A stretch of DNA of 34,666 bases from Hyphomonas oceanitis SCH89 (GTDB lineage Bacteria; Pseudomonadota; Alphaproteobacteria; Caulobacterales; Hyphomonadaceae). Under the pieces are notes generated by a model. That model was not told the origin of the DNA, did not search any database, and saw only the letters and a list, made by a program, of their open reading frames with translations. Positions 15,998 through 24,612 of the stretch are shown piece by piece. Position 1 is the first letter of the stretch. Each line of letters starts with the position of its first letter. A program made the position numbers and the translations under genes. Location of the stretch: the NCBI RefSeq assembly GCF_000685295.1, contig NZ_ARYL01000038.1, positions 1-34,666 on the forward strand. The letters run 5' to 3'.

Positions 15998-17392
15998 ATG
16001 GTCAATACCCCAACCCGCACCGAAACCGACACAATGGGCCCCGTCGAGGTCGCCAATGACCGCTATTGGGGCGCGCAGGCCGAGCGCAGCCTCGGAAACT
16101 TCAAGATCGGTTGGGAAAAGCAGCCAGAGCCCATCGTCCGCGCGCTCGGCATTGTGAAAAAGGCCGCCGCGCAGGCCAACATGGATCTCGGCAAGATGGA
16201 TCCGGAGCTGGGCAAGGTGATCGTGCAGGTCGCCGATGAAGTCATCGACGGCAAGCTGAACGACCATTTCCCGCTGGTTGTGTGGCAGACAGGCTCGGGC
16301 ACGCAGTCGAACATGAACGCAAACGAGGTGATCTCGAACCGCGCCATCGAAATTCTTGGCGGCGAGATGGGCTCGAAAAAGCCGGTCCACCCGAACGACC
16401 ATGTGAACATGAGCCAGTCGTCGAACGACACGTTCCCGACCGCCATGCACATTGCCTGCGCCGAGGAAGTGACGCACCGCCTCGTGCCAGCGCTTAAGCA
16501 CCTGCACGCCGCGCTCGACGCCAAGGCCAAGGCCTGGGTGGACATCATCAAGATCGGCCGCACGCACACGCAGGACGCCACGCCGGTGACGCTCGGCCAG
16601 GAATTCTCCGGCTATGCCCAGCAAGTCGAGAATGGCATTGCGCGTATCGAATCCACGCTGCCAATGCTGATGCAACTTGCGCAGGGCGGCACGGCCGTCG
16701 GCACAGGCCTCGCCTCGCCGGTCGGTTTTGCCGAAAAAGTGGCTGAGAAGATTGCGGGCATCACGGGCCTTAAATTCACGTCCGCGCCAAACAAGTTCGA
16801 GGCGCTGGCCGCGCATGACGCGATGGTGTTTACGCATGGCGCGATCAACACGGTGGCGATGAGCTGCTTCAAGATTGCGAATGACATCCGTTTCCTCGGC
16901 TCGGGCCCGCGCTCCGGCCTTGGCGAGCTGGCGCTGCCGGAAAACGAGCCCGGTTCGTCCATCATGCCCGGCAAGGTGAACCCGACCCAGTGCGAGGCGC
17001 TGACGCAGGTCTGCGCGCACATTCATGGCAATAATGCCGCCATCGGCTTTGCCGGGTCGCAGGGCCATTTCGAACTGAACGTGTTCAACCCGATGATGGC
17101 CTACAACTTCCTCCAGTCGACACGCCTTCTGGCCGACGCCGCGATCAGCTTCACTGACAATTGCGTTGTCGGCATCGAGCCGCGCCTTGAGAATATTGCG
17201 ACGGGCCTCAAGAACTCGCTGATGCTGGTGACGCCCCTCAAGGAAAAATACGGCTACGACCGCGCCGCGAAGATCGCCAAGACGGCCCACAAGAATGGCA
17301 CAACCCTGCGCGAAGAAGCCATCAAGGACGGCATCCCGGGCGAGGATTTCGACAATATCGTTGATCCAAGCAAGATGATCTCGCCGGGCTGA
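15998..17392 (+). CDS. fumC: Fumarate hydratase, class II
   Basis: 464 residues, normal for the family, with GGAG nine bases upstream of the ATG. The signature [11 protein letters not shown] is at 319-329 with the catalytic serine in that loop, and [13 protein letters not shown] and [11 protein letters not shown] are the other two conserved active-site segments. It converts fumarate to malate in the citric acid cycle and needs no iron-sulfur cluster. It is divergent from the Sel1 gene. Confidence 0.98.
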   Translation: MVNTPTRTETDTMGPVEVANDRYWGAQAERSLGNFKIGWEKQPEPIVRALGIVKKAAAQANMDLGKMDPELGKVIVQVADEVIDGKLNDHFPLVVWQTGSGTQSNMNANEVISNRAIEILGGEMGSKKPVHPNDHVNMSQSSNDTFPTAMHIACAEEVTHRLVPALKHLHAALDAKAKAWVDIIKIGRTHTQDATPVTLGQEFSGYAQQVENGIARIESTLPMLMQLAQGGTAVGTGLASPVGFAEKVAEKIAGITGLKFTSAPNKFEALAAHDAMVFTHGAINTVAMSCFKIANDIRFLGSGPRSGLGELALPENEPGSSIMPGKVNPTQCEALTQVCAHIHGNNAAIGFAGSQGHFELNVFNPMMAYNFLQSTRLLADAAISFTDNCVVGIEPRLENIATGLKNSLMLVTPLKEKYGYDRAAKIAKTAHKNGTTLREEAIKDGIPGEDFDNIVDPSKMISPG

Positions 17393-17476
17393 AGAAGGCT
17401 TCCTGAAAACATTCGGTAGACTCCTGCCTGCAATCTCTGGTTTCGTGCCGGTTCCAAACAGATGGGAGTGGTGCGC

Positions 17477-18229
17477 ATGGCAGGGCGCCGGGCAATCGAT
17501 TTCGCCGGCTTCGTGATGGACGTTGTCCAGAAGCGCGACGCTGGGTGGGACCCCGAGTCCTATCCCTTCAACCTGCCTGCGGTAGCGAGTTGGCAAACTC
17601 TGGAATTGCACGAGAAGGTGACTTTCCTCGTCGGAGAAAACGGCTCCGGCAAGTCGACATTGATCGAAGCAATTGCGGTTGCAATGGGTCTGAATGCCGA
17701 AGGGGGCAGCCGGGACCACCGTTTCAAGGTCGAGGACACGCATTCGCGCCTGCATGCTCAGCTCAAGATGGTACGCGGCACGAAGCGGCCAAAAGATTCC
17801 TACTTTCTCAGGGCTGAAAGCCTTTATGGGCAGGCGACTTATCTGGACGCGACATCGACCCTGGCGCGGTATGGCGAGCGGAAACTGCACACACAGTCAC
17901 ATGGGGAAACCGTGATGGCGCTCTTTCAGAACCGGTTCGAGGGCAAGGGCTTTTACGTGCTGGACGAGCCAGAAGCCGCGCTGTCGCCGAGGCGCCAACT
18001 GGCATTCCTTCGTCGGCTTCATGAACTTGTCCAGAATGGCAGTCAGTTCGTCATCGCAACGCACTCGCCCATCATCCTCTCGTATCCTGACGCCTTTATC
18101 TATCATATGACGGCAGAGGGACCGCAGCAGACAAAATGGGATGACTTTGACCATGTGAGTCTTACGCGCGACTTCCTGATGTATCCGGAAGCCTATCTCT
18201 ACGAGATCATGGAAGATCCCGGTGATTGA
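17477..18229 (+). CDS. Orphan ABC/AAA-type ATPase (COG3910-like)
   Basis: 250 residues from ATG 17477, which has GGGAG eight bases upstream; an ATG at 17462 overlaps that site. Walker A is GENGSGKST (53-61), the ABC signature-like QSHGE is at 140-144, Walker B with the catalytic glutamate is FYVLDEPEAALS (159-170) and the switch histidine is H196 in ATHSP. The order and compact size fit stand-alone predicted ATPases of the RecF/AAA_21 type rather than transporter subunits. No transporter, nuclease or toxin partner lies next to it. The biological role is unknown. Confidence 0.85.
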   Translation: MAGRRAIDFAGFVMDVVQKRDAGWDPESYPFNLPAVASWQTLELHEKVTFLVGENGSGKSTLIEAIAVAMGLNAEGGSRDHRFKVEDTHSRLHAQLKMVRGTKRPKDSYFLRAESLYGQATYLDATSTLARYGERKLHTQSHGETVMALFQNRFEGKGFYVLDEPEAALSPRRQLAFLRRLHELVQNGSQFVIATHSPIILSYPDAFIYHMTAEGPQQTKWDDFDHVSLTRDFLMYPEAYLYEIMEDPGD

Positions 18230-18339
18230 ACCCAGGCAGGGGCATGACGTGGCCGCTATCGTTGTTTCGCCAGCGCTAAGCCCTTGCGCGCCCTTCGGCA
18301 CTCCGTCAGAACGGCAGTCGTTCAAGGAGGAGAGAAGAC

Positions 18340-19149
18340 ATGAGCATGGATTTCAGCAATTTGTTTTCGGTGGCCGGCAAGACGGTCGTCATCACGGGCG
18401 GTTCGCGCGGCATCGGCGAGATGATCGCGGCAGGCTTCCTCAGCCAGGGCGCCAAGGTCATCATCTCGTCGCGCAAGGCGCAGGCCTGTGAAGAGACGGT
18501 CGAGCGGCTGAAAGCCGAGTATGGCGGCGAGATCTATGCCATCCCGTCAGACGTGGGCACGCTGCTTGGCATCAATCACCTCGCCGACGAGCTCGCCAAG
18601 CGCGAAGACAAGATCGATGTGCTGATCAACAATGCGGGCGTGGCATGGGGCGCGACACTGGAAGATTTCCCGGAAGCCGGCTGGGACAAGGTGATGGACG
18701 TCAACGTCAAGGGCGTCTTCTTCCTCACGCAGAAACTGATGCCGCTGCTGCGCAAGTCTGCCAGCGCTGATGAGCCTGCGCGCGTCATCAATATCGCCTC
18801 AATCGACGGCATGCACACGAGCCCGATGAGCGGCTTCGCCTATGGCACGTCAAAGGCTGCTGTGATCCACCTGACGCGCTTCATGGGCGCGCATCTGGCG
18901 GGCGAGCATATCCTCGTCAACGGTATCGCGCCGGGCCCTTTCCCGACCTACATGCTGTCCACCGGCGTTGGCTTCAAAGGCGAGACTGAGGGCGTGGATT
19001 GGGATTCCGTTTCCAGCCGCAACCCGTCAGGCCGTGTTGGCGCGCCAAGCGACGTGGCTGGCCTCTCGATCTTTCTCTCGTCCAAGGCGTCGGCCTATAT
19101 CACCGGCCACACCATTCCGTGTGACGGAGGCATCGTCTCGTCGAGCTAG
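18340..19149 (+). CDS. Short-chain dehydrogenase/reductase
   Basis: 269 residues with AAGGAGGAG just upstream. The Rossmann motif TGGSRGIG is at 19-26, NNAG at 97-100, the catalytic serine at 154 and the Y168-x-x-x-K172 pair. The end ITGHTIPCDGGIVSSS is typical of classical SDRs. G21-S-R after the first glycine and R23 favour NADP(H), but this is weak evidence. Such enzymes reduce or oxidise small carbonyl or hydroxyl compounds in the cytosol; the substrate is unknown. Confidence 0.94.
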   Translation: MSMDFSNLFSVAGKTVVITGGSRGIGEMIAAGFLSQGAKVIISSRKAQACEETVERLKAEYGGEIYAIPSDVGTLLGINHLADELAKREDKIDVLINNAGVAWGATLEDFPEAGWDKVMDVNVKGVFFLTQKLMPLLRKSASADEPARVINIASIDGMHTSPMSGFAYGTSKAAVIHLTRFMGAHLAGEHILVNGIAPGPFPTYMLSTGVGFKGETEGVDWDSVSSRNPSGRVGAPSDVAGLSIFLSSKASAYITGHTIPCDGGIVSSS

Positions 19150-19178
19150 TCTAATGCCTGCCGTGCCGGGAGTGCGAC

Positions 19179-19616
19179 ATGAACATCGCGCGCATTGTCG
19201 ATCACCTGCCGTCCAGCTTTGGTGGGCTTTTCGCCGCCGCGGCGGAGGAGGGCGTGCGAAATATGGATTTGCTCGCGGATGGCTGGCGATCAGGCGAGCA
19301 GCGATTTGCCACAGATGGCGAGGCGCTTTTCGGGGCATTTGACGGAGCAGGGCTAGTCGGCGTCGGGGGCGTGACGTGGGACATAGGACTGACGGAGACG
19401 GCGATGCGCATGCGGCGCTTCTATGTCTTGCCACAGGCGCGGGAGTTTGGTGTGGGGCGCGCTCTGGCAGAGGTGGCAATGACTCACGGTTTTGCCCGGG
19501 CCCCGCTGCTGACTTGCAATGCGCGCGCTACGCCACTCGCCGCGCCGTTCTGGGAGACCATGGGTTTCTGGCGAGAGGACTTGCCAAACATCACCCATAT
19601 CTGCCGAAAAGGCTGA
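19179..19616 (+). CDS. GNAT-family N-acetyltransferase
   Basis: 145 residues, ATG with GGGAG upstream. RRFYVLPQAREFGVGRALAEVAM is the GNAT motif A with the acetyl-CoA loop (RxFGVG) and APFWETMGFWRED is the C-terminal motif B. It is a compact single-domain enzyme; the acceptor is unknown. It lies 29 bp after the SDR gene on the same strand and could be cotranscribed. Confidence 0.85.
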   Translation: MNIARIVDHLPSSFGGLFAAAAEEGVRNMDLLADGWRSGEQRFATDGEALFGAFDGAGLVGVGGVTWDIGLTETAMRMRRFYVLPQAREFGVGRALAEVAMTHGFARAPLLTCNARATPLAAPFWETMGFWREDLPNITHICRKG

Positions 19617-19681
19617 CTGCCCGTTCACGACACTCTATTGTCCGGGAAGAGAATCACTTCCGCCCAGAAAGGCAGATATCC

Positions 19682-19978
19682 ATGTCCAAACCTCCCGTCG
19701 GCTCCAAGGATAACCCGTCCCAGTTTGACGTGATCGGCAAGCTCGCCGACGACGAGCCCTATTTCGTGATCCGTGCGCACGACCCGCTCTCGTCGGCGCT
19801 GGTCGAGCTGCACGCCTATATCGGGGCAGGCCAGTCAGGCGCGGCGCACAACAAGCTTGCCGAAATCATGGCGATGACGTCGGCCCGCGCGCCGCGCCCG
19901 GCCTCCAGCCCGAAATACCGCGAGACCTTTGCCATCTCTCTCGCCATGGAACAGTGGCGCGAGACCCACAAGGACTAG
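19682..19978 (+). CDS. Small conserved-looking protein of unknown function
   Basis: 98 residues, ATG with AGAAAGG about nine bases upstream. The sequence begins MSKPPVGSKDNPSQFDVIGKLADDEPYFVI, has no signal peptide or membrane segment, and is mainly polar with a helical look. I do not recognise the family. It sits between two GNAT genes, with only four bases to the next one, so it is most likely part of that short operon. Confidence 0.72.
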   Translation: MSKPPVGSKDNPSQFDVIGKLADDEPYFVIRAHDPLSSALVELHAYIGAGQSGAAHNKLAEIMAMTSARAPRPASSPKYRETFAISLAMEQWRETHKD

Positions 19979-19982
19979 GCCG

Positions 19983-20573
19983 ATGCAGCTGGCGCCGGTG
20001 ATGCTGGCGGACGCGCATGTCCGCCTCGAGCCTTTCGATCCGGCGCTATATGGCGCGGCCTTGCGGGCATTGGCCGAAGGCGCGCCGGAGCAATTCGTTC
20101 TCTGGTCCCACCGTGGGCCGGGCGACTGGATTGGCCTGTGGCTCGAAACGATCGCTGCGCGCTCGACGGCGGGGACGATGATCCCGTTCAGCGTTTTGTC
20201 GCCGGATGGCGCCGATTTTCTTGGCGTAACCAGCTATCTCGACGCCAATGCGGTCAATCGCAGCGTCGAGATCGGGATGACGGTCTATGCGCCACATGCT
20301 GCGGGCACGGCGATCAATCCGGCGGCCAAGCGCCTGCTTCTGGCCCATGCGTTCGGGCAAGGGGCTGTGCGCGTGCAGTTTCAGGTGGATGATCGTAACA
20401 AGCGCTCGCAGGCGGCCGTCCTGAAGCTGGGCGCAAAACGCGATGGCATCCTGCGCAATCACCGCACCCTGCCGGATGGCTTTGTCCGCGACACGGCCTT
20501 CTTCTCCATCATCGACACCGAGTGGCCAGACGTGAAGGCGCGTCTCGACGCTCGACTGGCGGCCTTTGGCTGA
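19983..20573 (+). CDS. GNAT-family acetyltransferase, RimJ/RimL-like
   Basis: 196 residues. HVRLEPFDPALYGAALRAL is the usual N-terminal start of this branch, EIGMTVYAPHAAGTAINPAAKRLLLAHAFGQGAVRVQFQVDDRNKRSQAAVLKLGAKRDG covers the acetyl-CoA binding region and the following helix, and the C-terminus reads RNHRTLPDGFVRDTAFFSI as in the RimJ/RimL group. The acceptor could be a protein N-terminus or a small amine. It begins four bases after the preceding small gene. Confidence 0.87.
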   Translation: MQLAPVMLADAHVRLEPFDPALYGAALRALAEGAPEQFVLWSHRGPGDWIGLWLETIAARSTAGTMIPFSVLSPDGADFLGVTSYLDANAVNRSVEIGMTVYAPHAAGTAINPAAKRLLLAHAFGQGAVRVQFQVDDRNKRSQAAVLKLGAKRDGILRNHRTLPDGFVRDTAFFSIIDTEWPDVKARLDARLAAFG

Positions 20574-20586
20574 GTAGTCTGGCGCC

Positions 20587-20781
20587 ATGACGACCCCGAT
20601 CAATCTCAACAAAGCCCGCAAGGCGAAGGCCCGGTCTGCCAAGGAACAGGCAGCGGCTGAAAATCGTGCCAAGTTCGGTCGCACAAAGGTCCAGAAGTCG
20701 CTGGAACAGGCCCGCGCCGAGAAACTCACCCGGCTGACAGAGGGCCACCGCCTCGACGGCGATCCCGAAAAACAGGGTTAA
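20587..20781 (+). CDS. DUF4169 family protein
   Basis: 64 residues, very basic and helical: INLNKARKAKARSAKEQAAAENRAKFGRTKVQK is the family core. This domain is known almost only from alphaproteobacteria and is often found close to fumC and sspB, as here within about 9 kb. Function is unknown; the charge suggests nucleic acid or ribosome contact, which is a guess. Confidence 0.88.
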   Translation: MTTPINLNKARKAKARSAKEQAAAENRAKFGRTKVQKSLEQARAEKLTRLTEGHRLDGDPEKQG

Positions 20782-20854
20782 CGAGGCCTTACAGCGCGGC
20801 CCCGGCTTTGCACTTTGCTTCTGTGAAGTGTTCCAAACCGGGAGTGGCCGTCAG

Positions 20855-20977
20855 ATGAAAAGCATCCTCATGAAATGCGTGTTTTGCGCCGTTGCCTTTT
20901 CAGGCGGGATTGCCTGGGGCATCGCTGCGGAAGCAGCCGAAACCGGCGTCACACTGGCCACGATGTTCGGTCACTAG
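20855..20977 (+). CDS. Possible 40-aa secreted or membrane peptide
   Basis: An ATG with GGGAG 10-11 bases upstream opens a 40-codon frame: MKSILMKCVFCAVAFSGGIAWG, followed by an acidic, alanine-rich stretch ending in TMFGH. The N-terminus looks like a signal sequence or single membrane helix. It is separated by 73 bp from DUF4169 and ends three bases from the convergent lipoprotein gene. Coding status is not certain because it is so short. Confidence 0.5.
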   Translation: MKSILMKCVFCAVAFSGGIAWGIAAEAAETGVTLATMFGH

Positions 20978-20979
20978 GC

Positions 20980-21984
20980 CTAGCTGCCGCTTTTGGGTGT
21001 GCTGGCGTCCAGCAGCTGTTCGTCATAGCGACGCCCCGAAACACGCTCCAGCGCATCGAAAATGGGCTTGGCGGACTTGTCCTTCATCAGCGGAATCTGG
21101 CTCGCCAGTTCGGCGGCGCGGGCATAGCGCAGCTGCGCCGTTTCCATGTCGCCGCGGGCCTCTGCGCAGGCGCCCTGATTGTGAAGCACAGCAGGCGCGC
21201 GCGGATATTCGCGGGCGAGTTCATCCCACTGCGCGCAGGCGCCGAGGAAATTGCCGTTCTTCGTGGCATCAACTGCCAGCGTGAAGCGCGTATCATTCTG
21301 CTCTTCCGGGATCAGGCCCTTCTGCATGATCTCGGCTCGCAGCGTCTTGTTGTAGGGCGCGATATCATAGCGAAAACGCCCGACAGCATCGACCACCGCG
21401 TCCCGCACGAGACCGATGGGGGCATCATAGGGATTATAGGTACTGCGATACGGGTCGCGATAGGTGCCGATCTCGACCGTGCCGTCTCGATATTCCGCCA
21501 CGTCGATACAGGTGTCGCGCGCGGCAGAGCCCGGTTGCGCGGATGTGAACACAGGTCGGTTTGACCCAAGATCCACAAGCGTCGCCGAAACCGAGACGGT
21601 AACCGTTTCATTCGTGCATTCTGATTCCACAATGCCCTGGCGCTTGCAGTTAAACAGGCCCTCATGCTCCACGCAGCGGCGTTCGCGCTCATAGCGCACT
21701 TCCGACTCCCAGCCATCAATCGCCACGCCGCCTTCATAGAGACTGTCCGGCTCAGGGCCTGACCGCCTGAACCACGGCATGCCATCAAGACTGACTTGCG
21801 AGATCATTGCGGAGAATTCTGCCTCCGCGACATCTCCCGCCGGACCTCTAAAGCGCCCAACTTCAGGATCACGGAATTCAGCTGCCTGAGGATAATTCGG
21901 TGCGATCCGGGCTTCGTAGTCATATCCGGGCGTCTGGCAGGCCGCCAAAGAAACCGCCGCCAAGGCCAACAGGCTATACCGCAT
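20980..21984 (-). CDS. Lipoprotein with C-terminal repeat-like region
   Basis: 334 residues from ATG 21984, which has a GGGGG purine stretch about nine bases upstream; the open frame continues upstream but without a signal. The start MRYSLLALAAVSLAAC is a lipoprotein signal with cysteine 16. The middle has four closely placed cysteines (RRCVEHEGLFNCKRQG and ESECTNE) and strand-rich TVTVSVSATLVD. The last ~110 residues look like TPR helices (ACAQWDELAREYPRAPAVLHNQGACAEARG). I do not recognise a named family. An envelope protein with a binding role is likely. Confidence 0.78.
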   Translation of the reverse strand: MRYSLLALAAVSLAACQTPGYDYEARIAPNYPQAAEFRDPEVGRFRGPAGDVAEAEFSAMISQVSLDGMPWFRRSGPEPDSLYEGGVAIDGWESEVRYERERRCVEHEGLFNCKRQGIVESECTNETVTVSVSATLVDLGSNRPVFTSAQPGSAARDTCIDVAEYRDGTVEIGTYRDPYRSTYNPYDAPIGLVRDAVVDAVGRFRYDIAPYNKTLRAEIMQKGLIPEEQNDTRFTLAVDATKNGNFLGACAQWDELAREYPRAPAVLHNQGACAEARGDMETAQLRYARAAELASQIPLMKDKSAKPIFDALERVSGRRYDEQLLDASTPKSGS

Positions 21985-22144
21985 GGAAACATTCCCCCTT
22001 TTCATCATGACCGGCTTGCAGATTGGGCACACCGGCTGAACCCGCCATGAACCGGTGCCTCGGCGCCTTCCTAACGTCAATGGTTGACGTGGGTAGGGGG
22101 CGACGCCACTTGTCTTCTTCAGAATTCAATGGAGCCTGCCCCAC

Positions 22145-23251
22145 ATGACCAGTCCGCTTTTCAAACCGCTCAAAATCAAGTCGCTGAACCTGCCAAACCG
22201 CATCGTCATGGCCCCCATGACGCGCAGCAAGTCGCCAGGGGGCACACCGGGCGAGGATGTGGCGGACTATTACGCGCGCCGCGCCGCAGCCGATGTCGGC
22301 CTGATCGTCACCGAAGGCACCACAGTGAAGCGGGGCGGGGCCTCCAATGACCCGAACGTGCCGAACTTCCACCGCGCTGATTCGCTCGCCGGGTGGAAAC
22401 GCGTCGTCGAGAAGGTCCACGCCAATAAGGGCCTTATCGCCCCGCAGCTCTGGCACCAGGGCATGATGCGCAAGCCCGGCACCGGCCCTGAGCCTGATGC
22501 GCCAACCGACAGCCCGTCCGGCGTCACGCATTCCGGCAAGGAAGTATTCGAACAGCCCACCAGCGCTGAAGTTGATGACATGGTGATGGCATTCGCCAAT
22601 GCCGCTGGCGAAGCAGCCCGCATCGGCTTTGACGCCATCGAAATCCACGGCGCCCATGGCTATCTGATCGACGAGTTTTTCTGGGACGTGATGAACAAGC
22701 GCGACGACCGCTTCGGCGGCTCGCTGCCGGAACGTGCGACCTTTGCCGCTGACATCATCAAGGAAACCCGCAAGCAGGTGGGCCCGGACATGGCCATCAT
22801 CCTGCGTTTCTCGCAATGGAAACAGCAGGATTACACAGTCAGGCTCGCGCATACGCCAGCCGAATACGAAGCCTTCCTCAAGGTCTTCGTCGATGCCGGT
22901 GTTGACGTGCTCCACGCCTCGCAGCGCCGCTATTGGGAACCTGAATTCCCCGAAGTCGATGGCGAGAACGGCCTCAATGCGGCTGGCTGGGCCAAGAAAT
23001 TGACGGGCCTGCCGGTCATCACGGTCGGTTCTGTCGGCCTGACGGGCGACTTTGAAAAGGCCTTCCGCGGGGAAGGCGCCACCATCCGCAAGCTGGATGA
23101 TCTGGAAGAGCGCCTTGAGCGCGGCGAGTTTGACATGGTCGCTGTCGGCCGGGCCCTGTTGCAGGATCCGGAATGGGCGAAGAAGGTCCGTGAAGGCCGC
23201 CTCGACGAGCTGTCGAACTATGATGCAAAGTCGCTCGCTACGCTCTACTGA
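22145..23251 (+). CDS. Old yellow enzyme-family NADH:flavin oxidoreductase
   Basis: 368 residues, GGAG nine bases upstream. LFKPLKIKSLNLPNRIVMAPMTRS is the FMN-barrel start of this family. IEIHGAHGYLIDEFFWD holds the His-x-x-His substrate-binding pair, followed by NKRDDRFGGSLPER, and FDMVAVGRALLQDPEWAKKVREG is the usual end. It is a soluble FMN enzyme that reduces activated C=C bonds or nitro compounds with NAD(P)H. It is monocistronic, with about 320 bp before the next gene. Confidence 0.94.
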   Translation: MTSPLFKPLKIKSLNLPNRIVMAPMTRSKSPGGTPGEDVADYYARRAAADVGLIVTEGTTVKRGGASNDPNVPNFHRADSLAGWKRVVEKVHANKGLIAPQLWHQGMMRKPGTGPEPDAPTDSPSGVTHSGKEVFEQPTSAEVDDMVMAFANAAGEAARIGFDAIEIHGAHGYLIDEFFWDVMNKRDDRFGGSLPERATFAADIIKETRKQVGPDMAIILRFSQWKQQDYTVRLAHTPAEYEAFLKVFVDAGVDVLHASQRRYWEPEFPEVDGENGLNAAGWAKKLTGLPVITVGSVGLTGDFEKAFRGEGATIRKLDDLEERLERGEFDMVAVGRALLQDPEWAKKVREGRLDELSNYDAKSLATLY

Positions 23252-23383
23252 GGCGCGAAAATTATTGAGCGCAGACGGAAAATGTGAGACTGTCCGTGTC
23301 ATGAAAGTGTGCGTCCGGCACGCCAGAATGGCGATGCCGAAACGGCGGACGGCCTTTCCGTAGATTACACGGCCCCAGCGCTC

Positions 23384-23500
23384 CAACCACCATACCGGTT
23401 TGCCTCCCGGACATGTGTGGTTGTTAAGCAAGGCAAGGGTTTGCTGATTGCCCCGCCTGCCTTCCCGGAGTGATTCCGGGCCGGCAGGTGGGGTTATTTT
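23384..23500 (+). ncRNA. Candidate structured RNA ending in an intrinsic terminator
   Basis: Three successive hairpins fill most of the 317-bp gap after the flavin oxidoreductase. CAACCAC (23384-23390) pairs with GTGGTTG (23417-23423) with an inner CCGG/CCGG stem. AGCAA (23427-23431) pairs with TTGCT (23441-23445). The last is the terminator at 23451-23500. There is no convincing open frame across them. It could be an independent small RNA, a processed 3' UTR of the upstream gene, or a leader for the DUF3833 gene. I do not recognise an Rfam family. Confidence 0.4.
23451..23500 (+). terminator. Rho-independent terminator
   Basis: CCCCGCCTGCC (23451-23461) pairs with GGCAGGTGGGG (23483-23493), 11 pairs including one G-U, with an extra CCCGG/CCGGG stem inside the loop. 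TTATTTT follows immediately on the plus strand. It would end transcription from the flavin oxidoreductase or from a small RNA, 69 bp before the DUF3833 start. Confidence 0.7.
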
Positions 23501-23568
23501 CATCCGGTTGGCGTTTGCCTGCGTACAGACGGACAGCACATTCAATGCTGCCGGAGGAGATGTACGAT

Positions 23569-24105
23569 ATGCGCCTGAGCAAAGCCCTCACGCCCGCCCT
23601 GATTGCGGCCACCACATTGAGCACGGCCTGTGTCAGCCAGAATGTGGCGCAATTCGCCGACAGTCCGCGACAGCTGGTGCTTGAGGATTACTTCCTGGGT
23701 CAGACACAGGCCTATGGCGTATTCGAGGACCGTTTCGGCAAGGTGCGCCGCCAGTTCAAGGTCGACATCACGGGCACGCTCGACGGTGACCGGCTGACCC
23801 TGACCGAGAATTTCAAATATGATGATGGCGAGCGCGATACCCGGGTCTGGGAAATCGACGTACTCGGCAATGGCGCCTATCGCGGCACGGCGGGCGACGT
23901 GCCCGTGCCAGCGGAGGGCCGCGTCTCCGGTAATGCGTTCAACTGGAAATACAAGGTTGACCTGAAAGTGGGCGACTCGACGTGGAATGTCGGCTTTGAC
24001 GACTGGATGTACCTGATGGAAGACGATGTCCTGCTCAACCGGGCCTATGTCACCCGCTACGGCATCGAGATCGGGCAGGTGACGATCGCTTTCCGGAAGC
24101 CCTGA
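23569..24105 (+). CDS. DUF3833 family lipoprotein
   Basis: 178 residues from ATG 23569, with GGAGGAG 9-11 bases upstream. The signal MRLSKALTPALIAATTLSTAC ends in a lipobox cysteine at 21. The rest matches DUF3833: LEDYFLGQTQAYGVFEDRFGKVRRQFKVDI, then FKYDDGERDTRVWEID, NWKYKVDLKVGDSTWNVGFDDWMYL and GIEIGQVTIAFRK. The fold is predicted beta-barrel-like; the function is unknown. It ends directly against the convergent cupin gene. Confidence 0.9.
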   Translation: MRLSKALTPALIAATTLSTACVSQNVAQFADSPRQLVLEDYFLGQTQAYGVFEDRFGKVRRQFKVDITGTLDGDRLTLTENFKYDDGERDTRVWEIDVLGNGAYRGTAGDVPVPAEGRVSGNAFNWKYKVDLKVGDSTWNVGFDDWMYLMEDDVLLNRAYVTRYGIEIGQVTIAFRKP

Positions 24106-24612
24106 TCAGTCGGGCGAGTCTTCGCCGTCCCAATAATCCACCTCCGTCTCCATTCGGCCCATATATCGAAACCGGTTGGTGCGCGTACCCGGTTCCTTCG
24201 TATTGGCGAGAAACTTGCCGCTATCAGGGTATTCGCAAATCTCGGTATCGGCGCGCGTCGAGATGCTGATATATTTCAACGTCATGCGGCCTGTATTCGT
24301 CAGTTTGTGGGCATATTCAGGCCCACCCCGCGGCGCGGCCAGCACATCGCCGGCTTTGACCTGGTAGCGGTCGGGACCAAATCGGTACGTGCCTTCGCCC
24401 TCAAGGATGACGAACATTTCCTCCTCGACATGGTGGGCGTGGAACGGACAAGCGGACTTGCCCGGAGGGACTTCAGTATAGGACGCACCCAGTTGTGTGA
24501 GGCCGATGCCGTCACTGAAGCCTGCATCGCGGCAGACATAGGCGTCTCCCATCTCAAAAGGCTCAAGGGCGAGATCGGGGAGGCGTGCGATAGGGAAAAG
24601 TTTGTTCGTCAT
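24106..24612 (-). CDS. Cupin-domain protein
   Basis: 168 residues. The first cupin motif is FHAHHVEEEMFVILEGEGTYRFG, with metal ligands His, His and Glu; the second is RGGPEYAHKLTNTG. It is a small single-barrel cupin that may act on or sense a small molecule; the sequence does not say which. Its ATG overlaps the stop of the DUF4287 gene (ATGA), so the two form a translationally coupled pair. Confidence 0.88.
   Translation of the reverse strand: MTNKLFPIARLPDLALEPFEMGDAYVCRDAGFSDGIGLTQLGASYTEVPPGKSACPFHAHHVEEEMFVILEGEGTYRFGPDRYQVKAGDVLAAPRGGPEYAHKLTNTGRMTLKYISISTRADTEICEYPDSGKFLANTKEPGTRTNRFRYMGRMETEVDYWDGEDSPD

Noticed and set aside
15899..17890. 663-codon open frame on the minus strand across fumC
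   Set aside because: It is the antisense of fumC and part of the ATPase gene; the translation has no recognisable domain and is rich in Arg, His, Leu and Val as expected from high-GC shadow frames.
21974..23545. 523-codon open frame on the minus strand across the old yellow enzyme gene
   Set aside because: Antisense shadow; it also crosses the structured non-coding region.
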